Positions 46,511 to 54,548 of a stretch of DNA of 64,000 bases are shown here, in pieces. Origin of the DNA: Muscardinus avellanarius (taxonomy: Eukaryota; Chordata; Mammalia; Rodentia; Gliridae); the NCBI GenBank assembly GCA_963383645.1, contig OY726559.1:120489405-120553404 (forward strand), written 5' to 3'. A program made the translations under genes and the position numbers. The first letter of the stretch is position 1, and each line of letters opens with the position of its first letter. The notes beneath the pieces are model-generated. The model ran no database searches. It was given only the letters and a program-made list of their open reading frames with translations, and was not told where the DNA came from.

Positions 46511-48608
46511 AAAGAAACTCAGTGAGACCCTGTTTCAAAAAAAATAAAGAATGAGCCGGGCACGGTAGCGCACGCTTGTAATCCCAGCATTCGGGAGGCT
46601 GAGACTGGAGGATCGCGGTTCACAGATAGTCTCAGCTACTTAGTGAGGCCCTCCGCAACTCAGTGAGACCCGGTTTCAAATTAAAGAATAAAAATTAGGG
46701 CAGGGGATGTAGCTTGGAGGTCGAAAGCCCCTGGGTTCCATCCCCAGTACTGAAAAAAAAAAAAAAATAGGGCTGGGGATATAGCTTAGAGGTAAAATCT
46801 CCCTGGGTTCAATCCCTAGTGCCACACACACATACATACACAGAAAAAGGTCATGTACTATGGAGTCAAAGCGATTCGAATCATGATTTCATCTCTAATT
46901 AGCTGTATAATTTTGACAAATTACTAAACTCATGCTCCTCATCTACAAAATCTAGATAATAACACTTTCCTCAGAGAAGTGTGGGTCTTCTCAGAAGTGT
47001 TGTGTTGAGCATAAATGAAACCATGTGTATAAAAATATCTGGCAACCGGACGTGGTGGCACACGCTTGTAATTCCAGCATTTGGGAGGCTGAAACAGGAG
47101 GATGGCAGTTTGAGGACAGCCTCAGTTACTACTTAGTGAGGCCCTTTGCAACTCAGTGGGACACTGTTTCCAAAATAAAGAAGAAAAAATCGGCTAGGGG
47201 TGTAGCTTGGCGGTAGAATGCCTCTGGGTTCCATCCCCAGTACCGCAAAAAAGAAGAAAGAAAAAGAAAAAAGCTGATTTCTACCTGGGGTGTTGTTTGG
47301 GGGAAGGCCTTGGCCTTCATTGGTCCCCTTTCCTTTTGGCTTCAGATCAAGGAGCTGTTGAAAAAGTTGGAACAGCTTTCGGAGGAGGTCCTAGCAGTTC
47401 GGGGTGAGAATGCTTGCCTCACCCTGCAGCTGCAGGTATGTCTTGGCCCTCGGGGAAATGGACACTGCTGGAGGAGAGGGTGGACAGTGGGGGTGATGGG
47501 AGAGTGATGGATACGTGGGAGACGTCCGGGAGCCATGGAGGCCTGGCTGGGAGTGAGTCTAGCAAAGCTGACCACTTTATTGCTCCTCATGCTTGGCTGA
47601 GAGGGGAGGGCGAGTGCACGCCTCCCCTCCCCCATGCTTACTCCCAGGACTCCCAGAAGAGCCACGAGGAGGTCATCTCCACCTACCGGAGTCACCTGCT
47701 GGATGCTGCGCGGGTGAGCCAGGCAGTCCTGGGGGAGGCGGAGACCTGGGCGGGCGGGTGAGGGAGTTGCCTTGAGGTCCTCCTCTGTCCTCTGCATACT
47801 CGCCCCTTCTCAGAGAGCGGGTTGTGTATGTCTGTGATTCGGGGGAGAGGTCTTTGCCGCTCCTTTTCAACCCCCCATTCATTGTGAGGCCTTCCCCTGT
47901 CCCCTGTCCCCTTCCTCATTTTCCTCCTGAGCCAACTTAGCCCTAACCAAGGAAGAAAAGGCAGGTGGCTTGCTCCTGTTTTGCCTGTATGCTACAGGGG
48001 AGTGAGGGGCATTCTAGCTCTGAGCTGCAGCCCCAGCCCTTTTTATCTTTTATTATTTTGTTTTGTGGTACTGGGGATCGAACCCAGAGGCATTCTACCT
48101 CAAAGCCACACCCTCACACCTATTTTAATTTGGATTTGGAAACAGGGTCTCACAAAATTGCCGAGACTGGCTGTGAACCTGCGATCCTCCTCTCTCAGCC
48201 TCCCAGGTAGGTACTGGGAGTGCAAGTGTGCGCCACTGTGCCTAGCGGCTTGCTCCTTTATTAGGAATAATAACCTTAAGGAAGGGATCAGCAGTTGGGT
48301 ATCCGGCGCTGAACTTCAGATTCATGGTTGTAACCCTCACAGCAATCCTGGAAATAGACACCACCATCTGGGAAGACAGGGAAGCGCCATGGAAACATTA
48401 AATACCTTAGAAGCTAAAGTTCAGCCCGGTATGGTGTTGCACACCTGTCATCTCTGTACTTGGGAGGCTGAGATAGGAGGGTAACAAGTTCAAGGACAGC
48501 CTCAGAAGTTTAGTGAGGCCCTCTGCCATTTACTGAGATGCTGCCTCAAAATAAAACAGAGCTGAGGGTGTAGCTCAGAGCCAGTATGCCCCTGGGTCCT
48601 ATCCCCAG

Positions 48609-48654
<46 letters not shown>

Positions 48655-49018
48655 GAAAAAAAAGTCTGTAGCTGGAAGGTTGAATATCTCTGGGTTAAAT
48701 TCCCAGTGCCTCCCTCACACCCCCCAAAATAAAGCAAGACAAACCTAGCCAAAGTTATAAGTGAGACTATAAACTGGGGATGGAGGTGCATACCTACAAT
48801 CCTAGTGCCCTGGAGGCTGATTCAAGAGGAGTAGGTTTGAGGACAGTCTCCAGAATTTAGAGAGATCCTGTTTCAAAATTAAATAGGGATGGGGGCATAG
48901 TTCAGAGGTAGAATTCCCCTGGGTTCAAAACTTGGTACCAAAAAAAAAAAAAAGAAAAAAAAGAATATATAGGAAATAGTATTCCATTATACCACAGAAC
49001 ATCACTCATCAGTCTTTC

Positions 49019-49049
<31 letters not shown>

Positions 49050-49430
49050 AGGGTGGGAGATGCTAGGGATTGAATCCCAGAGGCATTCTACCTTTAAGCC
49101 ACACCTTAGCCTGATTTTTTTTTTTTTTTGGTGGTACTGGGGATAGAACCTAGGGGCACTCTACCTCCAAGCTACATGCCCAGCCCTATTCTTTATTCTT
49201 TACTTTGAAAGAGGGTCTCACTGTTGCAAAGGGCCTAAGTAGCTGAGGCTGGCCGCGAACCCAGATCCTCCTATGTCAGCCTCCCAAATGCTGGGCTTAC
49301 AAGCGTGCGCCACCACACAAGGCTCGCTCTCCTGTTTTCTGCCCTTCATCTCCTGTCTTTGCTGCAGGGCTACATGGAGCAGGATGTGTACGATATCCTC
49401 CTTCGAGTCCTCAGCATGCAGGAGGAATGA
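22521..49430 (+). CDS. ANKRD35: Ankyrin repeat domain-containing protein 35, complete
   Basis: Thirteen coding segments join in phase: 22521-22559, 33257-33387, 35720-35808, 36114-36178, 37133-37190, 38087-38157, 38475-38581, 40141-40322, 41528-41565, 41717-43717, 47346-47435, 47648-47713, 49368-49430. They give 999 residues (human about 1001). The N-terminus MKRIFSCSSSQVA is diagnostic. Ankyrin repeats cover about residues 20-245, with clear PFHLAASKG, TALHLATIS, SPLHWAASS, TPLMIASLG, SALILACEKG and NALHYALG cores. A glutamate-rich linker (about 270-285) leads into long coiled coils (about 285-335 and 395-975). The ankyrin part suggests protein binding and the coiled coil self-association. 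Its cellular role is poorly known and no enzymatic motif is present. No stop or frameshift is seen. Confidence 0.97.
22620..23440 (+). other. ANKRD35 intron 1, 5' part: pyrimidine-rich, no repeats
   Basis: C/T-rich DNA (about 22700-23200) without SINEs, directly downstream of the CpG island. Several small open frames occur but none has features of a gene. Confidence 0.6.
23577..25801. repeat. ANKRD35 intron 1, SINE block A
   Basis: Plus copies at about 23577-23785, dID 23815-23870, B1 23902-24015, subfamily a 24038-24226 (preceded by an 11-base G run), 24246-24450, B1 24750-24870, B1 24885-25000 interrupted by a nested minus copy 25006-25222, 25246-25440 with GAAG tail, 25493-25680, dID 25700-25765 with (AC)n to 25801. 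Bases 24450-24750 are non-repetitive. Confidence 0.83.
25006..25222 (-). mobile_element. Nested B1-dID SINE (subfamily a) with 12-bp target-site duplication
   Basis: The flanks agaccctttttc at 24994-25005 and 25223-25234 are identical. The insertion is in the agaccctgtttc part of a host B1. Confidence 0.92.
25805..25880 (+). mobile_element. Full-length ID element (tRNA-Ala-derived SINE)
   Basis: Unlike the dID units it keeps the middle of the tRNA: tagtttagtggtagagtgct, then tgcctagcatgtgagaagcc and ctgggtttaatccccagg, followed by an A-rich tail. The A and B boxes are degenerate, so it is not a tRNA gene. Confidence 0.85.
25900..26235. other. Non-repetitive island in ANKRD35 intron 1
   Basis: About 330 bases without SINE sequence, between two dense SINE blocks. 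No open frame or RNA gene evident. Confidence 0.5.
26236..27062. repeat. ANKRD35 intron 1, SINE block B with (GT)n
   Basis: B1 plus at about 26240-26367, B1-dID plus 26368-26575, dID plus 26610-26905 split by a nested copy at 26654-26876, (GT)n 26911-26959, dID minus about 26995-27062. Confidence 0.85.
26654..26876 (+). mobile_element. B1-dID SINE (subfamily b) nested in a dID
   Basis: The flanks attcccctgagttc (26640-26653) and atttccctgagttc (26877-26890) differ at one base. The host dID resumes after the insert (catccccagtactac). Confidence 0.93.
27063..27430. other. Non-repetitive island in ANKRD35 intron 1
   Basis: About 370 bases of ordinary-composition DNA free of SINEs. A short open frame (27174-27449) shows no recognisable domain. 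A conserved regulatory element is possible but untested. Confidence 0.5.
27430..28890. repeat. ANKRD35 intron 1, SINE block C
   Basis: Plus copies about 27430-27640 with an AC tail, 27938-28145, 28450-28585, 28587-28790 and dID 28826-28890. An old minus copy lies at about 27735-27915. Bases 28146-28445 are non-repetitive. Confidence 0.83.
28891..29145. other. Non-repetitive island in ANKRD35 intron 1
   Basis: About 250 bases with several CpGs (ctcctcgagccggggaac, cacgtcgctac) and no SINE. No gene signal. Candidate for cross-species comparison only. Confidence 0.45.
29148..30420. repeat. ANKRD35 intron 1, SINE block D
   Basis: Plus 29148-29360, minus dID 29430-29510, minus 29525-29740, TTGA repeat 29738-29773, minus subfamily a 29774-29950, plus 30005-30148, plus subfamily c 30149-30345, then a degenerate dID about 30370-30420. 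Confidence 0.83.
30440..30566 (+). mobile_element. MIR SINE fragment
   Basis: Diverged MIR core and 3' part: gaggttctgaacaggtatct, aacctccatgtgcttccatt, aaagagataaaataatacc. A younger SINE (30570-30772) sits at its 3' side. Confidence 0.6.
30570..30772 (+). mobile_element. B1-dID SINE (subfamily a)
   Basis: Full copy with most CpGs retained and an A tail of over 20 bases. The flanks attagcttta and attagtttta match at nine of ten bases. Confidence 0.88.
31086..31290 (+). mobile_element. MIR SINE
   Basis: Contains the hallmark attttacagatgaggaaacc preceded by tgatgaggtagttattatta and followed by gcttgctctgggtcatgagg. This is the best-preserved MIR in the window. Flanking bases about 30790-31085 and 31291-31615 carry no other recognised repeat. 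Confidence 0.75.
31743..31962 (+). mobile_element. B1-dID SINE (subfamily b) with 13-bp target-site duplication
   Basis: The flanks aaaatttatttta at 31730-31742 and 31963-31975 are identical. It is inserted in the linker of a minus-strand SINE. Confidence 0.92.
32170..32372 (-). mobile_element. B1-dID SINE (subfamily a) nested in a subfamily c copy
   Basis: The flanks tattttttattc at 32158-32169 and 32373-32384 are identical. They are the linker between dID and B1 of the host. Confidence 0.94.
32799..32997 (-). mobile_element. B1-dID SINE (subfamily a) with 15-bp target-site duplication
   Basis: The flanks acacctgtaattttt at 32784-32798 and 32998-33012 are identical. Confidence 0.94.
33257..33387 (+). 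CDS. ANKRD35: ANKRD35 exon 2
   Basis: Residues 14-56 and two bases of codon 57. It covers the degenerate first ankyrin unit (DQKLLEAVQRGDVGRVAALA). The acceptor ends gatcag at 33256 and the donor gtaagt starts at 33388. Confidence 0.95.
33388..35719. repeat. ANKRD35 intron 2, SINE-rich
   Basis: (CT)n 33429-33468, minus dIDs about 33470-33520 and 33560-33615, minus B1 33615-33745, (GT)n 33761-33802, minus host 33803-34175 with a nested minus copy about 33853-34056 (8-base flanks ccagtctt), plus 34529-34710, minus 34785-35020, plus B1 35250-35366 with a nested subfamily a copy 35377-35565 (flanks aaaaaagcaagg / aaaaaagcgagg), dID remainder 35578-35640. Bases 34180-34520 and 35040-35240 are non-repetitive. 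Confidence 0.83.
34785..35020 (-). mobile_element. B1-dID SINE (subfamily b) with 17-bp target-site duplication
   Basis: The flanks cctggctgcttttttt(t) at 34768-34784 and 35021-35037 are identical. An internal partial duplication gives a doubled ggaattac/ggggattac near 34972-34995. Confidence 0.92.
35720..35808 (+). CDS. ANKRD35: ANKRD35 exon 3
   Basis: Completes codon 57, encodes 58-86, and gives one base of codon 87. Ankyrin core FHLAASKGLTECLTILLANG. The acceptor is ttctggcag and the donor gtgagt starts at 35809. Confidence 0.95.
36114..36178 (+). CDS. ANKRD35: ANKRD35 exon 4
   Basis: Residues 87-108, ankyrin core STALHLATISCQPQCVKVLL. The acceptor is tctttccag and the donor gtgaga starts at 36179. 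The 305-base intron before it is repeat-free. Confidence 0.95.
36179..37132 (+). repeat. ANKRD35 intron 4, plus-strand SINEs
   Basis: Plus units at about 36187-36315, 36325-36440, 36445-36620, 36626-36820 (subfamily a, sitting between the halves of the previous one) and dID 36830-36890. Bases 36895-37132 are non-repetitive. Confidence 0.83.
37133..37190 (+). CDS. ANKRD35: ANKRD35 exon 5
   Basis: Residues 109-127 and one base of codon 128. HGANEDAVDAENRSPLHWA bridges two ankyrin repeats. The acceptor is ctattttcag and the donor gtgaga starts at 37191. Confidence 0.95.
37191..38086 (+). repeat. ANKRD35 intron 5, plus-strand SINEs and AAAAG repeat
   Basis: Plus units at about 37305-37460, 37461-37660 (subfamily c), dID 37670-37745 and subfamily a 37773-37960, whose tail is a perfect AAAAG repeat (37960-38010). 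Confidence 0.87.
38087..38157 (+). CDS. ANKRD35: ANKRD35 exon 6
   Basis: Completes codon 128 and encodes 129-151 (SSGCASSVLLLCDHEAFLDV). The acceptor is ctcctcccag and the donor gtgagt starts at 38158. The 317-base intron that follows is repeat-free. Confidence 0.95.
38475..38581 (+). CDS. ANKRD35: ANKRD35 exon 7
   Basis: Residues 152-186 and two bases of codon 187, ankyrin core TPLMIASLGGHAAICSQLLQ. The acceptor is ctctgcag and the donor gtgagc starts at 38582. Confidence 0.95.
38973..39174 (+). mobile_element. B1-dID SINE (subfamily a) nested in a SINE linker, 16-bp duplication
   Basis: The flanks aaaataaaaagataac at 38957-38972 and 39175-39190 are identical. The insertion separates the B1 and dID halves of the host. 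Confidence 0.95.
39795..39870 (+). mobile_element. Full-length ID element, diverged
   Basis: tgctggggctatagctccgt, then actcacctattatgtctgag in place of the usual ID middle, and gtcctgggcttgatctctga at the B-box end. It retains the segment that dID units lack. Confidence 0.75.
40141..40322 (+). CDS. ANKRD35: ANKRD35 exon 8
   Basis: Completes codon 187 and encodes 188-247 (ankyrin cores SALILACEKG and NALHYALG, end of the repeat domain), with one base of codon 248. The acceptor is ctcacccacag and the donor gtaaga starts at 40323. Confidence 0.95.
40323..41527 (+). repeat. ANKRD35 intron 8, SINEs with a 70-bp duplication
   Basis: Plus units at about 40384-40603 and 40617-40735 share a duplicated 70-base start (see findings). 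Further plus copies: 40737-40945, dID 40975-41045, 41077-41265. Bases 41300-41527 are non-repetitive. Confidence 0.85.
41528..41565 (+). CDS. ANKRD35: ANKRD35 exon 9
   Basis: Residues 248-260 (GQGLVQHPDFASQ). The acceptor is cttttacag and the donor gtaagg starts at 41566. A small linker exon between the ankyrin and coiled-coil parts. Confidence 0.93.
41717..43717 (+). CDS. ANKRD35: ANKRD35 exon 10: large coiled-coil exon
   Basis: A single 2001-base exon of 667 codons (residues 261-927), two thirds of the protein. It starts ASPSEPQVGSPPK, has a Glu-rich run near 270-285 and then heptad-type sequence rich in E, K, R, Q, L and A (for example EEQRKVVQLEQELVRKTEE, KLEEELRAVQATMSGK, EQFEKAAELLREKMDHL), and ends ACRDKEAK. 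The acceptor is ttgacacag and the donor gtgagc starts at 43718. A 436-codon antisense open frame (42593-43903) is a composition effect of the GC-rich, Leu/Glu-rich exon. Confidence 0.97.
44145..44396 (-). mobile_element. Young B1-dID SINE (subfamily b) with a 47-base A tail
   Basis: The tail appears as 47 consecutive T's at 44147-44193. The flanks catggtttatt at 44134-44144 and 44397-44407 are identical. CpGs are largely intact in the B1 part (gaacctgcgcgatcc, aaacgcggggatt). Confidence 0.95.
46128..46354 (-). mobile_element. B1-dID SINE nested in a plus-strand B1
   Basis: The flanks cagcctcagcaa at 46116-46127 and 46355-46366 are identical. They belong to the B1 3' part of the host. Confidence 0.92.
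46845..47040 (+). mobile_element. MIR SINE
   Basis: Long MIR match: actatggagtcaaagcgatt, ctaattagctgtataatttt, gacaaattactaaactcatg, catctacaaaatctagataa, gagcataaatgaaaccatgt. Confidence 0.75.
47346..47435 (+). CDS. ANKRD35: ANKRD35 exon 11
   Basis: 30 codons (928-957), IKELLKKLEQL to TLQLQ, coiled coil. Strong acceptor ctttccttttggcttcag. The donor gtatgt starts at 47436. Confidence 0.95.
47648..47713 (+). CDS. ANKRD35: ANKRD35 exon 12
   Basis: 22 codons (958-979), DSQKSHEEV to LLDAAR. The acceptor is cttactcccag and the donor gtgagc starts at 47714. Confidence 0.95.
47714..49367. repeat. ANKRD35 intron 12
   Basis: Bases 47714-47980 and about 48250-48420 are non-repetitive. Minus dID 47983-48050, minus 48063-48248, plus 48425-48600, (AC)n 48609-48651, plus dID 48660-48720, plus 48770-48945, minus dID 49040-49110, minus subfamily c 49130-49325. 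The last copy ends about 45 bases before exon 13. Confidence 0.83.
49368..49430 (+). CDS. ANKRD35: ANKRD35 exon 13 and stop
   Basis: Residues 980-999 (GYMEQDVYDILLRVLSMQEE) and TGA at 49428-49430. The acceptor is tgtctttgctgcag. Confidence 0.95.
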   Translation, partial: GYMEQDVYDILLRVLSMQEE

Positions 49431-50165
49431 GGCAGCCAGTGTGCTCTCAGAGATGGCGGCGTTCCCTGCTGTGAGTTGCGGACCTCGGGTGAGAAGGGCT
49501 AGAGCTCAGGAGAAGGACTCGGGAAAGCAGGCTTATGGAAAGGAATTGCAGTCGCCTTTTACCCCTGTGGTGATGGACCCTGGGAGTGCACTTGAGTTAA
49601 GGTCAAGTGAGATGGGGAATGGCTGGAGGAGCTGGGCATCTGGCAGGTGGAAAGAGACTGTGGGGGGACTTAGGGGATGGAGATCTCTGGAAAGGGCTGA
49701 GGCACCTGCTGCAGGTCTGGGCCAGGGAGACGCCAGCGAAGGTGAGCGATGCCAGGTCAGTGGAGCAACGCAGTTTCCCAAGGCAGGGCCCTACACATTT
49801 ATACTTCACGTCCGTACCCTTCACCCGAAGAGCCGCTGTCCACTGTATCTTCTCCCCACCGCTCAGCAGGCCAGAAGATGAGGCTCCCCTTTAGCATGCT
49901 GAGGGAGGAGGAGACTGCGGATACGGAAATGTGTGCATTTCATCCTGGAATTTCTTCTTTCAGGGAATAAGAGCATCCCTGGTTTACAGAGCCTCTATCA
50001 AGTGGTGGTGGGTGGGGGACTGGCCACTAGGGGTGGGGTGGGTGAGGCATCACCTGGCGAGTGGACCTGGCACCTGAGAACCTGGACCCTGGAATCAGCG
50101 TGCTTGAGATGAGAGGTGTGGATGGAAACCAGCTCCGTGGAAAATAAAGCGGGAGGCACGAGGTG
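49431..50165 (+). other. ANKRD35: ANKRD35 3' untranslated region
   Basis: About 0.73 kb, free of SINEs, ending near the poly(A) signal. Several open frames cross it without domain features. Confidence 0.8.
50143..50148 (+). terminator. ANKRD35: ANKRD35 poly(A) signal AATAAA
   Basis: AATAAA about 715 bases after the stop, followed by gcgggaggcacgaggtgctgg and a T/G-rich stretch (tgtccctgttttttttgttt), a good downstream element. Confidence 0.85.
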
Positions 50166-50274
50166 CTGGGTGTCCCTGTTTTTTTTGTTTTGTTTTGTTT
50201 CTTTTTGTTTTGTCTACAAGGGTGGGATGGGGGATGGAGTCTTGTTCATTCCTGTGTCCTTTTTATTTATTTAT

Positions 50275-50464
50275 ATTTTGGTGGTACTGGGGTTCCTGGA
50301 AGCCCTTCTACCTCCGGACTACACTCCCAGACCTATTTTATATTTTTATTTGGAAACAGGGTCTCCTAAGCCAGCGCGCGCGGCTGGCTTCGAACCTGCG
50401 CGATCCTCCTGTCTCCGCCTCCCAAGCGCGGGGATTACAAGCGTGCGCCACCGCGCCCGGCTCC
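50275..50464 (-). mobile_element. CpG-rich B1-dID SINE (subfamily a) just downstream of ANKRD35
   Basis: A well-preserved copy: gtctcctaagccagcgcgcg, ttcgaacctgcgcgatcc, caagcgcggggattac, accgcgcccggct. Short possible flanks tccttttta. Confidence 0.9.
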
Positions 50465-50479
50465 TCTCTCCTTTTTAAA

Positions 50480-50900
50480 AAAAGACTTTAAAAGCATTTT
50501 TTGGTTCACTGTACAATGGGACAGGGACTTCCGACCTCTCCCTTGTCCCCGCGTGTCCGTGGCCTCCCCCATCGGTAACATCCCTCAGGAGAAAGGTACC
50601 CTTGTTACAAATGAAGCTACAGGGACACGCCACTATCACTGAGCCGTAGTTCACATTATGCTCACTCTTGGTGTATATTTATGGGTTTGGACACATGTGT
50701 CCGGGCATGTGTCCACGATCCCAGCATTATACAGAGTAGTTTTGTTGCCCAAAGAATCCGTTGTGCTCTACTTGTCCTTCCCTTGCTTCCCCACCGCCTG
50801 GAACTACTATCCTTTCACTGTCCATAGTTTTGCCTTTTTCATACTGCCAATACAGGGAAAATTATGTAGTTTGTAGCCTTTTCAGATTGGCTTCTTTAAT
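50480..50900 (-). mobile_element. Old L1-type fragment (probable)
   Basis: The order tatatttatgggtttggaca, atgtgtccacgatcccagca, ttatacagagtagttttgtt, cactgtccatagttttgcct, gtagccttttcagattggct follows a familiar ancient L1 segment in antisense orientation. Family is from memory and divergence is high. Confidence 0.5.
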
Positions 50901-52016
50901 TTATTTGTGATACTGGGGATTGAATGGGGGGGGGGGTTTCTACCACCAAGCTACGCCCCACCCAGCCCTTTTTATTTTGAAATAGAGTCTTGTTAAATTG
51001 CTGAATCTGGTTTAGAACCTGTTATCCTTTTCAGCCTCCCAAACATTGGGATTATAAGTGTGAGTCACAGTACCAGGCTCAGATGGGCTTTTCTTTTTTT
51101 TTGGTTGTACTGGGGATGGAACCCAGGGGCATTCTACCTCTGAGCTACACGTACCCCAGTCCTAGCTTTTATTCTTTATTTTAAAACAGGATCTCACTAA
51201 GTTGCAGAGGGCCTCACTAAGTAGCTGAATCTGGCTACGGACCTTGATCATCCTGTCTCAGCCTCCCGAATGCTGGGATTACAAGTGTGTGCCACCATGT
51301 CTGGTAACATTTTTTGGGGGGGGGTGCTGGGGATTGGACCCAGGGATGTTCTAACCTTGAGCTACACCCTCAGCCCTATTTTATTTTTTCTTGGGAAACA
51401 AGGTTTTGCTAGGTTGGTCTAAGATGCTGAAGGTGGCTTCAAATTTGCCATCCCAAGTACTGGGATTACAGGCGTGTGCCACCATGGCCCGCTGTGTGTC
51501 TATATTTGATACACATAGTATCACGTGATCACCCTTCTTTGCCCCAGGTGCAAAGAGGGATGGAAAGTGATTCCTGAGAAAAGAAACACAGTGGTCGGGC
51601 ATGGTGGCGCACACTTATAATCCCCGCGCTTGGGAGGCTGAGACAGGAGGATCGCACAGGTTCGAAGCCAGCCTCAGCTACTTAGTGACACTCTCAGCAA
51701 CTTAGTGAGACCCTGTTTCCAAAAATATATATTAAAAAAATAGGTCTGGGACGCCGGGCGTGGTGGTGCACGCTTGTAATCCCCGCGCTTGGGAGGCGGA
51801 GACAGGAGGATCGCGCAGGTTCGAAGCCAGCCGTGCTGGCGTAAGAGACCCTGTTTCAAAAATATAAAATAGGTCTGGGAGTGTAGCCTGGAGGAAGAAG
51901 GGCTTCCAGGAACCCCAGTACCACCAAAAAAAAAAAAAAAAATAGGTCTGGGAATATAGCCCGGAGGTAGAAAGCCTCTGGGTTCCACCCCCAGTACCAC
52001 CACCAAAAAAAAAAAA
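50901..52016. repeat. Intergenic SINE block downstream of ANKRD35
   Basis: Minus copies about 50901-51080, 51100-51305 and 51318-51493, then plus subfamily b 51594-52010 with a nested subfamily a copy 51752-51940. Confidence 0.85.
51752..51940 (+). mobile_element. B1-dID SINE (subfamily a) nested in a subfamily b copy
   Basis: The flanks aataggtctggga at 51739-51751 and 51941-51953 are identical. The insert lies at the linker and dID head, so the host dID resumes with atatagcccggaggtag. Confidence 0.95.
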
Positions 52017-52504
52017 GAAAGGAGCACAGTGTACCCAGATTTTGCTTCTTCCCTGAAAGAATATATCTCCCTGGGTCTCCACCCTTTCCCGTCCCTCCTC
52101 CAGCAGGCTGCTAGGTGAGCTTGAGTTCCTCCAAAAATCTGCTATTGTAGTTGGGTTGGCCCAGGAGGGCACAATCCCTCCCCATCCCTTCTCTCAGCCA
52201 GCCGCTGCTGGGTTACCCTGGGTCACACAGCAGTGGTTTGGCAGTACAGAGGCCGGGCGGGAGGAAGAGTGGGGAGAGGCGCTGTGGAAACCCGCTGCTC
52301 AAGGGCTGCAGAGTTTGGTACAGGGGAAAAGGGCACATCTGAGCTGCGTAGATCAGATCTTGGAGAAGGTGAAGGTCAGCTTTGGGGTGTGTGTGAATGG
52401 CTACAGGACTGCATTAAGGCTGAGAGAACTGGAGGAGGGACTGGGAGACAGGGAGAAGGGCTGCAGCTGCCAACGGGGAGCATCGGGGAGACTGGAGTCA
52501 TTTT
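52017..52504. other. Non-repetitive intergenic stretch
   Basis: About 490 bases without SINEs. A 197-codon open frame (52156-52749) runs into SINE sequence and has no recognisable domain, so no gene is called. Confidence 0.5.
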
Positions 52505-54548
52505 TTCTTTTGGTGGTATTGGGGATGGAACCCAGGGGCATTCTACCTCTGAGCTGTACCCCCAGCCCTATTTTATCCTTCCTTCCCTTCTTTCTCTTTC
52601 TTTTTGTAGTATTGGGGATGGAACTTAGGGGCATTCTATCTCTGAGTTACACCCCCAGCCCTATTTTTCATTTTTTTTTTTGGTGGTACTGGGGATGGAA
52701 CCCAGGGGCATTCTACCTCCGGGCTATACTTCCAGACCTTTTTTTTTAATATTTCTTTTGGAAACAGGGTCTTACTAAGTTGTTGAAAGCCTCACTAAGT
52801 AGCTGAGGCTGGCTTTGAACCCGTGCGATCCTCCTGTCTCAGCCTCCCCAAGCGCAGGGATTACAAGTGTGCGCCACCACGCCCGGCTCATTCTTTATTT
52901 TGAAACAGGATCTCACTGAGTTGCAGAGGGCCTCACTAAGTAGCTGAGGCTGGCCGTGAACCACCATCCTCCTGTCTCAGCCTCCCAAATGCTGGGATTA
53001 TAAGCGTGCAACACCACACCCGGCTCTATTCTTTATTTTGAAGCAGGGTCTCACTGAGTTACAGAGGGCCTCACGAGTTGCTGAGACTGGCAGTGAACCT
53101 GTGATTCTCAGCTCAGCCTCCCAAGTACTGGGATTACAAGTGTGCGCGACCACGCCCACCTGATTGGAGTCGTTTCTATTAAGGGCAGCAGAGCATCTCT
53201 TCCTTCCTGCTCTCTAGAGTTACCAAAGAATATCACCAACTGTTACATATCTCTACATTCGGGGCCAGGGTGGGAAGAACAAAACCGCAGAGAGAAGGGT
53301 CCGGGAGGGGAAATCATTTGGCCAAGCTCAAGCACGAGTTGGGACACAGCTGTGGCAATGGAAGCCAGGCCTCTGGCTCCCTCCGGCCTCCTGGAAGCTG
53401 ATCGCGGGACCGCTGAGCTGGGGGTGAGCGAGGTTGTTAGCACAGGAGTGAACCCTCCGCAGTCCCTGGATTTCTGAAAGTCTCCTTCCACGCAGGTCCA
53501 TAAACTGTCACCCCATCTCCACACCCAAGTTTTCCTTGGTTTCACAAATCCCCATACTCTCACTGAAGTAACTCTAATCCTGATGTCCCACTATTCGTGT
53601 GTGTGTACACGTGTGTGTGTACGTGTGTGTGTATGTGTGTGTGTGAGGTGGTGCAGTATTGGGGCCTTTTACCTCCAAGCTACATGCGCAGCCCTTTTTT
53701 ATTTTGAAATAGGGTCTTGCTAGATTGCTGAGGGTCTAGCTGAATCACGGAGGCTGGCCTCAGACCTGTGACCCTCCTGTCTCAGCCTCCCAAATACCGG
53801 GATTACAGGTGGCACCACCATGCCTGGCTTAGGACTTTATTATTCTTGCTCATGTCCCCTTCATTCTCCAGGCTTCATCTATTTTAAAATTTTTTGCCAG
53901 GCATGGTGGTGCACACTTGTAATTCTAGTACTGGGGGGGCTGAGGCAGGAGGATCGTGGTTTGTGGCCAGCCTCCGATACTTAGTTGAGGCCCTTTGCAA
54001 CTCAGACCCTGTTTCAAAATAAAGAATAAAAACTAGGGCTGGGAATGTAGCTCAGAGGTAGAATGTCCCTGGGTTCAATCCCCAAGACCACAATTTTTAT
54101 TTTTTTTTATTTTTTGCGGTACTGGGGGCTGTACCCAGGGGCAGTCTACCTCTGAGCTACACCCCCGGCTCTTTTTTACTTTTATTTTTTGAAACAGGGT
54201 TGTGCAGGTTGATAGAGTCTCACTACTTGCTGAGGCTGTCCTTGAACCTGTGATCTCAATGTCTCAGCCTCCCAAGTACTGAGATTACAAACATGCACCA
54301 TCATAAACTGGGCGTGGTGGCGCACACTCGTAATCCCCGCGCTTGGGAGGCTGAGACAGGAGGATCGCACAGGTTCGAAGCCAGCCTCAGCTACTTAGTG
54401 AGGCTCTCAGCAACTCGGTGAGACCCTGTTTCCAAATAAAAATATAAAATAGGTCTGGGAGTATAGCCTGGAGGTAGAAAGCCCCTGGGTTCCACCCCCA
54501 GCACCACCAAAAAAACCCAAAAAAACAAAAACAAACATACGCCATCAT
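52505..54548. repeat. Intergenic SINE block upstream of PIAS3
   Basis: Minus dIDs 52505-52575 and 52605-52670, minus 52680-52887, 52888-53023 and 53024-53160. (GT)n-like 53597-53645, minus 53646-53830, plus 53895-54090, minus 54095-54548 (dID and B1) interrupted by a nested plus copy 54305-54530. Bases 53161-53595 are non-repetitive. Confidence 0.83.
54305..54530 (+). mobile_element. B1-dID SINE (subfamily b) nested, 18-bp target-site duplication
   Basis: The flanks acaaacatgcaccatcat (54287-54304) and acaaacatacgccatcat (54531-54548) match at 16 of 18 bases. Confidence 0.9.

Larger units (their letters stand above)
43718..47345. repeat. ANKRD35 intron 10, SINE-rich
   Basis: Plus 43885-44075 with AAAAC tail, minus 44145-44396 with a 47-base T run, minus 44405-44595, minus 44750-44945, plus 45137-45340 with an A run then (AT)n 45363-45401, plus 45465-45665, 45690-45825 and 45827-46045, B1 host 46060-46400 with a nested minus copy 46128-46354, partial plus 46399-46480 with an AAC repeat, plus 46553-46760, dID 46770-46840, MIR 46845-47040, plus 47044-47250. 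Bases 44600-44745 and 44950-45130 are non-repetitive. Confidence 0.84.

Noticed and set aside
52156..52749. 197-codon open frame between ANKRD35 and PIAS3
   Set aside because: Its second half is SINE-derived ([15 protein letters not shown]) and the first half has no recognisable domain, splice context or coding bias.
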